Positions 44,512 through 54,720 of a stretch of 64,000 bases of DNA are shown here, in pieces. Under the pieces are notes generated by a model. It was not told the origin of the DNA and ran no database searches. It was given only the letters and a program-made list of their open reading frames with translations. Numbering within the stretch: position 1 is the stretch's first letter; the number at the start of each line of letters is the position of its first letter. Source of the stretch: Branchinecta lynchi (taxonomy: Eukaryota > Arthropoda > Branchiopoda > Anostraca > Branchinectidae); assembly GCA_023053575.1 (NCBI GenBank), contig JAKZAP010000017.1, forward strand, positions 7,385,501-7,449,500, given 5' to 3'. A program made the position numbers and the translations under genes.

Positions 44512-45070
44512 AGGCGTACTCTCGCCGTTTCCCGCGGACTCCACTTGAGGAGTCCCCGCGTTTTTGTTTGTCCCGGGGACTCACTCCCCGGATTCTCGTG
44601 AGTCCCCACGGAAGGGGAATGCTCTGACTATCATCACCATCATCAAAAAGGACTCCCTTTCAGATTCGGAGGGGAATCAATTCATCTAGTCTGTTCAGTC
44701 CCTGCGTCTTTGTTTGTCCCGGGAACTCACTCCCCGTATTCTCGTCGCGAGTCCCCACGGACAGTGCTCTGACTATCATCACCGTCATCAGAAAGGACTC
44801 CCTTTCAGATTCGAAGGGGAATTACTTTTTGCTGGTGTTGGTGCAATGTAAAATTAATTAAAAATAATCAGAATAAACAAAACCAAAAATGAAGTGGTCC
44901 AGACTAATTTCGTCAACTGCATATCTATTTTTCGAACAAAATCCATGCTGGAAGCATTCCCCGTGTTCTCGCTGTTTCTGTCCGAGGAGTCCGCGTGGAG
45001 TGACTCCCTCTATTCTCGCCGTTCTCTTTGATTCCCCGAGGAGTCCTCGGGGAACGGCGAGAATACGCCT
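44512..45070. mobile_element. 559-bp MITE with TAA duplication
   Basis: TAA at 44509-44511 and 45071-45073 flank AGGCGTACTCTCGCCGTTTC and the complement of AACGGCGAGAATACGCCT. Three-base TAA duplication fits PIF/Harbinger. Internal units around GGACTCACTCCCCGGATTCT and ATCATCACCATCATCA are repeated twice in the left half. This intact copy provides the empty site for the family A insertion at 60995. Confidence 0.8.
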
Positions 45071-45073
45071 TAA

Positions 45074-46016
45074 GAACCGATGTATGTCTAAGCCAAGAAC
45101 CGGAAACATCACCCAATAAACGTTGCTGATTGGTTGACAAAGGATCTGAGTCAATTATGAGGACCTGTTTTGTTGACGTTTCTTGTTCTCCCTTTAGTAT
45201 CGTCGGCAGATGCATCATACCGAGTAGAGACAATCGCTAGCTACTGCATAGCCGTCGGTAAACCCTAGCCGTCACCGGCTAAGGGTCTACCCACGGTAAT
45301 CTATATGTGGATTATTTTATATCCGCGTGAATGTGTTCTTAATCTTTATTTTCTAGAGATACTAAATCCATAGTCACAAAGAACCCGGAAGTAACTAAAA
45401 TACAGTAAAAAACAATGCCAGGATTCTCTTCTACCCCAATCGGCGTCTACTTTCATATACTACGCTATAATGGCGCTGAACGCGCCTGTTCAAATTTTAA
45501 CGCAACAAAATAGGCCTTACCACGAGTGTTCTTGGTGTTGCAAGGGGCCGACTGAGCTAGAAGAGGTCGCGGAAAACTAATAACAATAGAAAGTCCAAGA
45601 TTACGAGCTAGTTTTAGCACAAATACCACATAGCCTACCACGATTTGTAGGCACATTAAAAGAAAACGCAGAACTAGATATTGTCCTTTTCTCAACGTCC
45701 TAAAAAGTCTGAAATTACAAACCCCGTTTTAACCATAACTATATTCTTGCTGCAAAAGCTGCAGTAGGGAAACAAAAAATGTATTGCAAGCCCGTTATTT
45801 CATTTTGTGGATATGGAGAAACGCCTACGACGCAAGAATACGGCCGTCGCCCCGAAAAGAGGAGAGAGGGAAATGAGAGAGATGGTGTGAAAATTAAATT
45901 TTGTGGATGTGGATAAATCGGACAGTTAGGGAAGACAAGAGGATCATTAAAGCTTACTATAGAAGGAGCAATTGGTTGTAACAATATTAAAAAAGAAACA
46001 GGAAAGCCAAAGTGAC
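45074..46016. other. No gene recognised; 3' flank of the cysteine-rich exon
   Basis: A hairpin CCCTAGCCG-TCAC-CGGCTAAGGG is at about 45265-45290. TTTGTGGATATGGAGAAACG and TTTGTGGATGTGGATAAATC (about 45800 and 45900) are an imperfect duplication. The 3' UTR of the minus-strand exon presumably lies in 45900-46016, but I see no clear poly(A) signal. Confidence 0.3.
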
Positions 46017-46628
46017 CTATTTCCCTTGTTGTTTCTTTACACATTCTTTTTCCGTATTATAGTATTTCCTAATGGGGCATATGCAAACTTTAAAGCTATT
46101 GCGAACTTCCCCAGGTTTGCAAACGCCCACTCTTACTCCTCCGAAAGCATAATGCGGGATCAGTGGGTCGCAGTTACAGCACGGCTCAAGTGTGTCCTGC
46201 GTTAGTTGGTAAGCTTTATTTCCGCATTTCAGGCCTTCAATCTTAACACAGTCACGCTGTATCGACGAATCGCTGTTCAGCAACTTGTTTTTGTCGATAA
46301 ATGCCTCTCCATTTTTGCATTTATTTTTCAAGCACACAGGGTAGTAATCATGAGTAGGATCAGGGAACAGATATTCGTCCACTTCGCATGGTCCGCGATG
46401 GTATGGCTGGTGGCAGACCCCGGGGTCAGTTTCCAAATAACCAGTTTTGCAAACACATACGGGGTATCCATATTCTGTGAAAAGCAGGTCTTGGCTCGAG
46501 GAGCATGCGGGACCTGGGTTGAGCCGCTGCTTGCATGTCTCGTCTGTTTCACTGCATGGCTTGTCGACGCAAATACCAATGCCTGGAATGAAGTTTCCAT
46601 ATATTTTCCGATATTGTTCTCTCTCATT
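46017..46628 (-). CDS. Cysteine-rich secreted-type protein exon, DUF4789-like
   Basis: About 203 codons ending KKQQGK. On the minus strand the exon follows an acceptor (CCAGCTTTAG at 46629-46638) and begins NEREQYRKIYGNFIPGIGIC in phase 0. Two similar halves: the first has CVDKPC...CSSSQDLLFTEYGYPVCVC; the second has GPCEVDEYLFPDPTHDYYPV and VCICPIRKYY. This pattern of paired cysteines around G-x-C-x2-G and YPVC resembles DUF4789-type domains of arthropods (recalled, not searched). Disulphide-bonded extracellular localisation is inferred from the cysteines. The upstream signal-peptide exon is not certain; a weak candidate, MKAMTWIIALVITLL, lies at about 47160-47207 on the same strand but lacks a good donor. 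The frame has no defects. Confidence 0.65.
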   Translation of the reverse strand, partial: NEREQYRKIYGNFIPGIGICVDKPCSETDETCKQRLNPGPACSSSQDLLFTEYGYPVCVCKTGYLETDPGVCHQPYHRGPCEVDEYLFPDPTHDYYPVCLKNKCKNGEAFIDKNKLLNSDSSIQRDCVKIEGLKCGNKAYQLTQDTLEPCCNCDPLIPHYAFGGVRVGVCKPGEVRNSFKVCICPIRKYYNTEKECVKKQQGK

Positions 46629-46638
46629 CTAAAGCTGG

Positions 46639-47379
46639 TATCGAGCGGTTGTAAAACGGAGGTCAATAGGAATGTTAATTGAAACAACACGTAGGAGCGA
46701 AGGTTCTTATATCTCCTCTATGTGTGAACAGTAGCAGAATTCCAAGCAAACAAGGAAATTTCCCAAGCAACTTCGAAGGGTCCGAAGTAGTAATTATAGT
46801 ATAGATTGTTTGGTAAACTAAAGACGATCTAGAAACTCATATCGTAGTTAGAAGTTGTGTCAATTGAAATTGAACGAATGATCACGAACCCTTTGTGATC
46901 ATGAAAATGTATCGTTTGCTCAAAACTATTTTTTTACACATTGCGGTTATAGTGTGCACTTTAAGGATGCTAGAAATTCATTTGTAAGCAAAACCATGAG
47001 GCAACAAGTATTGAAATAACCTAATTTGAAACTGTCCCGCTTTAAAGCTTTTAATGCAAACAAACCGCATGCAGAATTCGAAAGTGATCTTGAATATCCT
47101 GCGAGGACAGTTTTTATTTCGATACTGAATGTCTTGCCAGCTAGTCCGACCCTTTAAACCTCTTTTCTATTAGCAAGGTAATAACAAGTGCAATAATCCA
47201 AGTCATAGCCTTCATTACAACTTCATTAAGAATGGCATATCTTCGATTATATGACAAAAGATTGAAGCACGTCGCGTGGTCGTATTAGTTGCTGTTATAC
47301 CAAAATCCACACCTATACATATATTTCCCCAAGTATACAAGAGTTCAACTTGAGACCTATCATCTATGAATTTAACTCA
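46639..47379. other. Intron or intergenic sequence, no certain gene
   Basis: If the cysteine-rich exon has an upstream partner, this is intron. 46900-47000 resembles the GCGCACTTTAAGGG-CAAAACC segment found near the 3' ends of family A copies. Confidence 0.3.
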
Positions 47380-48035
47380 ATGAAAATCTGGGTCCAGCTG
47401 CCCATGAACGGGAGGGTGGGGGGAGGGGGGGGGGGGTCAGGACCCATCAAAGTGAGTATCTAGACTTAGATATCCTCAAGTATATCAGCTTAGAGTTTGA
47501 TTCCAGTCACAGGTCAAAAACTTAACTTGTGGTCAATTTGGACCACTTGCCCATGAGCGTGAAGGGTGGGAGGGTGGTTGAACTCCCTATATCTATTCCC
47601 AACCCTATCTAAGAGCAGAAAGAATTTTATCGCCATACATCCAGTTATTGTCAAGTTAAAAACACTAGAAACTGGGCAATCCGGGCCCAACTACCTCTGA
47701 ACCAAGTCGGAGTTTTCACCGTTTTTTGTGGAGCCCACAACCCGTGAACCACTGCATGTAACAAGTTTAAACTTGGTACAATGCGGGTATGGGGGTCTAG
47801 TTCTGGCCACCCCCACACTAACTCGGATCAGGGGCAATTTGGCCCAGATCGCCTAGTGATAATGTTCATAACTTGACCAGAGCCTTGTACTTGTACATCC
47901 TAGGGCTCTGAAACTACTTTTAAAGTCGCCCCCCCCCCCCCCCCAACTGGGCGCAGTTTGCCAAAGAGTAAATTAGTGACCCCTGACAGGAATATACAGA
48001 CCATCAAGTTGAAACTTGGTAGGCTTGTGAGCATT
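47380..48035 (+). repeat. G-rich minisatellite related to families A/B
   Basis: Degraded ~150-bp units with GCCCATGAACGGGAGGGTGG, CAAGTTTAAACTTGG and G or C tracts (GGGGGG at 47424-47436; C run at 47930-47944). A related piece is at 49045-49295. It resembles the module plan of family A but has a different core. Confidence 0.5.
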
Positions 48036-48042
48036 GCGGTCT

Positions 48043-49034
48043 CTTTTGGGATCCCAAAACGTAAGTGGCGGGATACCTATGACATCGCAAAAGTTGTCCG
48101 TCTGTGCGCACTATAATTCTCGAAGGGAATGAGATATTTTGATGAAACTTGGTGTGAAGATTCTTTGGGTCAAGAGTGACATCGAGTTCGTAGATGGGCT
48201 CTGTAGCCCTACATTTACGGGTGGGGGAGGGGGTTTAAATTAAGGGGCAAGTGAAATATTTTTAAACAGATAATATGATAGTCGATTATAGGGTAATAAG
48301 ACATGCTGAACACAACGGTGAAAACCATTTTTGCGCCGAACAAGTAGTTAGCCCGGAATCCGGTGAAAACCGGAAAGCCTGTTAAAATTAAAAGTTTTAT
48401 TTGAAGTTGATTAGATGTTCGATTTCAGGGCAGGAGGACATGCTGAACACGATGGTCAAAACCATTTTCTCGCCGGAGAAGGAGTTCGCACGGAATCCGG
48501 CCAACACCGGAAAGTTTGTTAAAAGTAAAAGTTTTATGTTGAGTTGATTAGATGTCCGATTTAGGAGAAAGAAATGCTGAACTTATGTTAAAAAGATTTT
48601 CTACCCGGGCAAGTAGTTCGCCTGGAATCCGGCCAAAAACGGAAAAAGTTAAAGTTTTATTTGTATTTGATTAGATATCTCATTTGGGGGGTAAGAAGAG
48701 ACGCTGATTCCGTGTATAAAAATCATTTTTTAGCCGGAAAATTTGTTGTAAGTTACATTTTTATTTGAAGTCGATTAGATGTTCAATATTGGGGAAAAAA
48801 GATACGCTGAGTTTTCGTCAAAACCGATATGACTTATAGGGGTAAACACACATGCTACCATCTCTGAACTTGGTTTTCTCCGATGATTAGCTATTTGGCC
48901 TTAATTTATTTATGAATTTTAATAGTAAAAATGTTCAAGGAGTCTGGCGAAGAGCAGATCTAGCGAAGACAAGACCCAATTGTCTGGATCAAATATTGAG
49001 TTTTTGGGATCCCATCGGAACCTTTGGTCTTGTT
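48043..49034 (+). repeat. Family B element, plus orientation
   Basis: The 5' end is the palindrome TTTTGGGATCCCAAAA, then GTCCGTCTG and GATGAAACTTGGTGTGAAG. ~134-bp modules follow (GCCGGAGAAGGAGTTCG, AGTTGATTAGATGTCCG). The 3' end is CCCATCGGAACCTTTGGTCTTGTT at about 49011-49034. Confidence 0.8.
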
Positions 49035-49044
49035 ACCTTTTGGG

Positions 49045-49395
49045 GGTCGCAAGCCCCACTCCCACTTGCTCATGGTTCATGGGCCATTGGGCCCAGATTG
49101 CTCAACTTTTAATGTTTTCAACTTGACAATTTACTAACTGGAAAAAAAATCGTAATGATTTCGATCTTGGGATTGGAAATATATGCGCGGATTTGAACCT
49201 CTCTCAGCTATCCTCCGCGTTCATGGGCCCAACTGCCCGTGAGTTAAGTTTTTGACCCGTGGCTGGAATCAAACTCTAAGTTTGTATACTGGAGGATATA
49301 GATCACATAAGATAGAAAATATTTAATTGCACGAAAAAGCCAAAAGACCATAGCAACAATATAAACTAAACAAAAAGGACAACGATCTATACAGT
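49045..49395. repeat. Minisatellite piece and flank
   Basis: 49045-49295 has CATTGGGCCCAGATTGC and GTTCATGGGCCCAACTGCC in inverted arrangement relative to 47380-48035. The rest is AT-rich and may be the 3' end of the LINE fragment that follows. Confidence 0.4.
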
Positions 49396-49399
49396 AACC

Positions 49400-50110
49400 T
49401 ACTGTAAACATAATTTTCGGTGTTGAAAAGCGAACCTGAGGAATCTTGCCAGCCTCCTCACGTCATCAAACTGACGGCTACCGATCATATTACATCCATT
49501 TCTCATCAAAAACTCTCAAGCATTCTCCAAACACTTCATTCCTCAGCTCTCTTAATTCTTCGCAGTTACAGATGGCATGCACCAAACTTTCATTCTCATC
49601 TTCACACATTTGACAGGAGAAATACTGACTAGAACGTTCGGAAGAACTTCAAATATATTTTCTGCTTATCCCAAGCGGTAAACAATCTGCCCAAGACACC
49701 ACACAAACTTTAGTTCCTTCCCTTTTAAAACACCTTGAAAAACATTTCCTCCACACACCTCTTTATCCTGTGCACAATACGTAAACGAATGTGACAGATC
49801 CTTTGCAACCTGCTAACTCTTTATTTATTGGTCTAAAAGCCTAGCCTCCACCTCCTTTTTTGTTTTCCCCAATGGCAAACCAGGACCTATACCATCATTC
49901 CACCCCGTGGACAGTCCGGGATCATCTAAATACCTCTTATTTGGGAAGACCACGAATCTATTCTAGCATATAAAATACTCTCTTTACAAGCCGCCTTACT
50001 CTCGTCAGCATGGAAATCTTTTCCCCAAAATCTATGATAGCTACCCATCCATGTCTATGCAGACTTGCTAAACCTAAATCCCCCTTAAAGGACCCCTCAC
50101 ACTATTTACT
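49400..50110 (-). pseudogene. LINE ORF2 C-terminal remnant
   Basis: On the minus strand, in several frames: GDLGLASLHRHGWVAI (about 50080-50030), CQMCEDENESLVHAICNCEE and LRELRNEVFG (about 49610-49535), and DVRRLARFLRFAFQHR (about 49460-49415). These correspond to the GGLGLP-type segment and the C-terminal C..C..H..C module of a LINE ORF2, as at 41110-41487. Several frameshifts and stops. Confidence 0.6.
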
Positions 50111-50159
50111 CTTCAACTTACAGTATTTTAAAATAATTGAATACTTTGAAACTAGGCTG

Positions 50160-50395
50160 TGGTTCCAAAAAATAACCCACGGTTTGAAAAATTGTCATAT
50201 ACGGATTCAGTATGTATTCTCACCTTTTAATCGTACATGTAGTCAGCTTCAAATAAAACTGTTACTTGTGACAAACTTTCCGGTTCGGCCGGATTCCGGA
50301 AGAACTAATTGTCCGACAAGAAAATAGGTTTCAGATACCGATTCAGCATGTCTCTCTACCCCTAGTTCGACTGTCTTATTGTTTTTTTAAGACTA
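50160..50395 (-). repeat. Family B fragment
   Basis: Module pieces TTTCCGGTTCGGCCGGATTCC and GATTCAGCATGTCTCTCTACC. It ends within a few bases of the following family A 5' end. Confidence 0.6.
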
Positions 50396-50401
50396 GTTTT
50401 T

Positions 50402-52266
50402 ATGGTACTTGCCTTCCGGCCAAGTGCCATATACCGATCACATTTCCGTCGGTCAGTCGGTCGGTTGGTTAGTCCGGTGTTTGCGAGTTAGGGTACTTCC
50501 AGATAGACTAGGATGATGAAACTTGGCAGGCATATCAGGGACCCGACCAAACTAACTTGGAAATAGTCACTTGCCCGGTCCGACCATCGTGGGGGGAGGG
50601 GGAGGTGGTGGAGTCCGGAAAATAGGGACATTCATAACTTTCGAACGGGTGATCGGATCATAATGAAACTTAATATCTGGAAAGATCTCGTGTCTCAGAT
50701 GTCTCATTTCAAGTCCAGACAAAATCCGATGAATCTGGGGGGAGTCGGGGGGGGGGGGGGGGAACCGGAAATCGTGTGAAACTCTCAGAGTGAAGCGATC
50801 GGGATGAAACTTGGCGGTAAGAACAAGCATAAGCTCTAGATACATCACTGACAGAACTGGACCGGAATCGGACACTGTGGGGGGAGTTGGAGGGGGGTTC
50901 CGGAATTCCGGAGATCCGTAGTTAATGTACTTCAAGGTGGGCTTGGACGATAAAACTTGGCAGGCATATGAGTGACCCGACCAAACTAACTTGGAAATAG
51001 TCACTTGCCCGATCCAACCATCGTGGGGGGAAGGGGAGGTGGCGGAATCCGGAAAATAGGGTTTCAGTTTCAGTTTCAGTTTCATTGGACTATATTTAAA
51101 GACACAAAAAATACACAATTTACATTCCTGCCAGGAAAGCACAAATGTAGTGCTTGGCTAGGGCAGGGAAATATCCGATAATAATTTAAACATCAAACAG
51201 AATCAACTAACTGAACATTCTATTTAAAGATAAAAAAAAAAGGAGAGGAAAAAAATAACCTATGGTTTCAACTTTAAATAAAAGGAGAGAGAAAATAAGA
51301 GAAAGAAGGAATGAGAAAGAAAGAAAACAAAAGAAAAGAAAACAGGGGGTGGGTCTAAAGGAGGATAACACTAAACAATTTTCCTGTAATGACCTTTCGC
51401 TGCTCGCTTGAAGGAAATTAGGTTATTCGAATTCCGGATATCTAACGGTAGTAGATTCCAAATTGACGGCGCAAAAAATCGAATTAAAAAAGAAGCCCTT
51501 TTTGATGAGGGCGCTTCTTGGACGATGTCACAAGAGTTTCGGGTATCATAAGAATGCAAGTCTTGATTTAGTGAGAACATATTCTGGAACGAAGGGACAT
51601 GCATAACTCTCGAACGGGTGGTCGGATCTTAATGAAACTTGATATCTGGAAAGATCTCGTGTCTCATATGTCTCGTTTCAAGTCCGGACTGCATCCGACG
51701 AATTTGGGGGGGGAGGGTTCCGAGGGGAGAACCGGACATCTTGTGACACGCATAGAGTGGTGTGATCAGGATGAAACTTGGTGGGAAGTACACGCACAAG
51801 TCTTAGGTGCATCAGTGACAGAATCGGAGCTGTAGGGGGTGTCCGGAATTCCGGTGATCCTGAGTTAAGGTACTTCCAGATGTGCTAGGGCGATAAAACT
51901 ATGCTGGAGCATTAGAAACTTGACATCATTGGGTTATACATCGTCACTTTCCGATCCGACCATCCCTTAAAGAACTCATCTTAACCGCAAAGTACAAACA
52001 TAATTTTAAGCAAAATTTACTTTTCACGATCGCCATAAGCACATGATCCTTTTTGCCTCAAGGGTTTTGCTTAGAAATTAATTTTTAGCCCCCTTAAAAT
52101 GCGCATCTCAAACGAAAGTAAAACAAAAAATTTACCATCACTTCCATCCTCTGACCCAGCCTAGCAAGTTTGGCGCATCTTAACGGAAAAGGGAAAAAAA
52201 AACTTTTGACCATCACTTCCATCTGACCCAGCATTGCAAGTGCCGTATGAGCTTCCAGCGCTTGTT
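50402..52266 (+). repeat. Family A element interrupted by a LINE fragment
   Basis: 5' end ATGGTACTTG-CCTTCCGGC-CAAGTGCCAT at 50402, directly after a T run, then a GTCGGTCAGTCGGTCGGTTG tract. Modules follow with GATGAAACTTGG cores and a GGGGGGGGGGG run at 50749-50761. The 3' end is CAAGTGCCGTATGAGCTTCC then AGCGCTTGTT. A LINE 3' fragment occupies 51062-51592. Confidence 0.75.
51062..51592 (-). mobile_element. LINE 3' fragment with (TGAAAC)n tail in family A
   Basis: AGGG at 51058-51061 and 51593-51596 flank the insertion, and the family A module is continuous across one AGGG. At the left is the 3' tail, GTTTCAGTTTCAGTTTCAG on the plus strand. The minus-strand frame 51371-51604 contains SYDTRNSCDIVQ, FFAPSIWNLLPLDIRNSNNL and SFKRAAKGHY, the C-terminal end of a CR1/Jockey-type ORF2. 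Confidence 0.85.
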
Positions 52267-52289
52267 ATTCTCTTAATTGGAAACCACCC

Positions 52290-52469
52290 CTAAATATGGA
52301 TCTGCAGGACTATACTATGATCTTGACCTGTACTTCAACCCATCAGTCCTCATGCCAAGTAGAAAATTTTCCAACCCCTTCGAGACTTATCGTGCTAACA
52401 GACGGACAGGCGGACGAAAGGACGGACAGACGAAAACTTTTACGAAATCATAGGTATCCCACCACTAAT
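52290..52469 (-). repeat. Family B 5'-end fragment
   Basis: CCCCTAAATATGGATCTGCAGG, then CTTCGAGACTTATCGTGC, a GACGGACAGGCGGACG tract and CATAGGTATCCCACCACTAA, the 5' portion of family B in minus orientation. Confidence 0.6.
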
Positions 52470-52625
52470 AGTGCGGACACACGACCAGGATAAGAAGCTC
52501 CCAGACTGGGATTCCTGCCCGGATTTTTGCCACCATCATCACTTCCATATGGAAAACTTGAAATTCAACTTAATGATGAAAGTGCAGAAAATCCGGCCGG
52601 GAAATCCTGATCGTGTGTTTGCACT
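52470..52625. mobile_element. 156-bp MITE with AGTGCGGACACACGA ends
   Basis: AGTGCGGACACACGACCAGG at 52470 pairs with the complement of CCTGATCGTGTGTTTGCACT ending 52625 (three mismatches over 20). Inner CCCGGATTTT and AAAATCCGGCCGGG also pair. No coding capacity. Confidence 0.65.
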
Positions 52626-54341
52626 TTAAAGGTAAGATTAGTGCAGGGGCGTCGCTAGAGTCTTATCGACTAGCGCAGGAGAGGTTTGAAGGGATTGGGT
52701 GTGAGAGGTGACTGCCTTAAAATGTACAAGGCTGCATACGACAAGGCTCAAGAGTCACACCAGTTCAAACAATAGCCATGAAACACAGCACCGCATGATG
52801 ACATGGAACTTAAGGCGAACGTCATCTATAACAAAAGGAATTCGCTTCCGCAATGGCCCGCCCTACAGCAGTTCCAAATGTCTATATATCAGACATAATG
52901 AAAATGAGTGCCGCAGGGGAGATTTTTAGGTAGACCATGACTTTTTCGGGCAAAACACTACTCCCCCCCCCACACACACACAAAATCTTGATTTAGTGTT
53001 ACCCGAGCCCCAAAATTCCAGGCCTAAAACAAGAATGAAATGACTCGAGTTTCCAGCAAACAGAGCCTACCACAAAAAGTGCCGCCGGCAAATTTTTTGA
53101 AATCCTGTACGATCAGAATACGTCTTTTCGGACCCCAACGAAATTGAGGGCCACATGACATGAGTACCCGTCTGTCTTTGTTCACGACGAATCCAGAAAA
53201 TGTGAGACATTTAGCTGGAAGTTGTAATCTGCTTCAGTCTGACCCTTTCCGAAAAAGAAGTAGCCAACTGATCATCCAGAAACAAAACAAAAAACTTGAA
53301 ACAGAGTAGACTTGTTCTGCGTTTCTAGTTAAAGAAAAATAGTAAAAATAAAAATCAAACGAGATTTAATTAGGCCCGTCATTACAGCATTGCACTGGAG
53401 GAAAATACTTGTCATCAAATTGTATTCTGTTAAGAAACTATACTGATTTTGATATGAGGAATTGGGAGACATTGGTACATAACATATCATGTGAAAGCTG
53501 TCAATCTGACAAGCTCGAAACCTGCGACTGAGAATCCAATTCCTGAAGTCTCAAACACTTGAGAACCCACGACATAGGTCCAAGCTGGATGTCAAATCAG
53601 TTTCTTGGTAAACCTTAACCAGCCTTACAGACTTTTTCGGGCGCACTGCCACCCCCCCCATTAAGCTTTCCTGGGTAAGCGCCCGTTTAACTGAACTTTT
53701 GTGGTCGGAGCACACAGATTAGTTTAATATATTTGGTTTCACTCACCCCTGCACATGCCTTTCCTTTTCTGGTTCTAGTCGAGCTCCTATTGTCCTTACC
53801 TGTCTTGCTGCCCTCTTGTCTGACTATCCACCTCTTCTCCTGTCTACTTGATCCAAACCTACAGCTTCTGGGGCTTTCAAGGGCGTTGTGACACTTGCGA
53901 GAAGAGGGGAAGTACAGTTGTCCGCGAGCTCGACATTCCTCACTAATGTCAGAAAAAAAAGAGTTGAATTTGGGTTACTCTCGAAATACTGGGTAATTTA
54001 GTGCAATCCATTCAACGCGTAAGGGTCGGGTTAGAGTTCAGTTCAATCTGCTCAACTGCTAACTGTATGTGCCGGATTTTCGTTGTAAGAAATTCTGATG
54101 ATTGTCTTTCGTAACTCGGTAAAGATTTCAGGTGTCATTTGTCGGTCCTGTCTTACTTGGAAGGACCTGAACTACCCAACACTTGCACAGGACAAAATTT
54201 AGCTCATCTGCTTACCCTCATAAAAAGCCAAACAATTCTTCTCAAAGTGTGAAAATACGATCGTGATTTCCCGCTCGGATGTTCTGCACTTTAATCGACA
54301 AGTTGAACAAATCTCAAACTTTCCTTATGGAATAACTGAAG
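52626..54341. other. No gene recognised
   Basis: Unique-looking sequence with a C tract at about 52963 and CTTTTTCGGGC words at 52940 and 53630. No frame over 75 codons and no splice-bounded frame that I can support. Confidence 0.3.
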
Positions 54342-54709
54342 ATGGAGCTGAATCCTGGCATAAATTCTAGTCCGGGGAGCACCCTAGCCTTATTGTTTGT
54401 TCAAGGAATTTCCTTCTTCAACCATCTTCACAATCGTCCTGATTCAAATCAAGAGGTGGGAATCTACCTTCGCTATATACCAACGCTAACGCTACGTAAT
54501 ACGACGCGGCAGTGTCTTATTATCGCTTACCTGGTAGCCGCTAACGCAACGGCAATATGCAAGAAAAAGAATAGTGCTCCTCCAAACATTTCAGCGAAGC
54601 AACTAGAGCTCCTGCTACAACATTTTAGCATAAGAAATCTTATCCAGCCTCATGTGGCAGCTTATCTATTTCCTGTTGGTGTCAAATGGTCGACTCTTCT
54701 GGAAACCGT
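54342..54709 (+). CDS. Possible host exon, unidentified
   Basis: A 125-codon frame starts MELNPGINSSPGSTLALLF and ends just past GGAAACC|GTAAGTG, a strong splice-donor match at 54710. The codons are balanced in composition compared with nearby repeats. The sequence (GIYLRYIPTLTLRNTTRQ, SAKQLELLLQHFSIRNLI) matches no family I recognise. An upstream CDS or promoter is not evident, so this may be chance. Confidence 0.25.
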
Positions 54710-54720
54710 AAGTGTATAAA

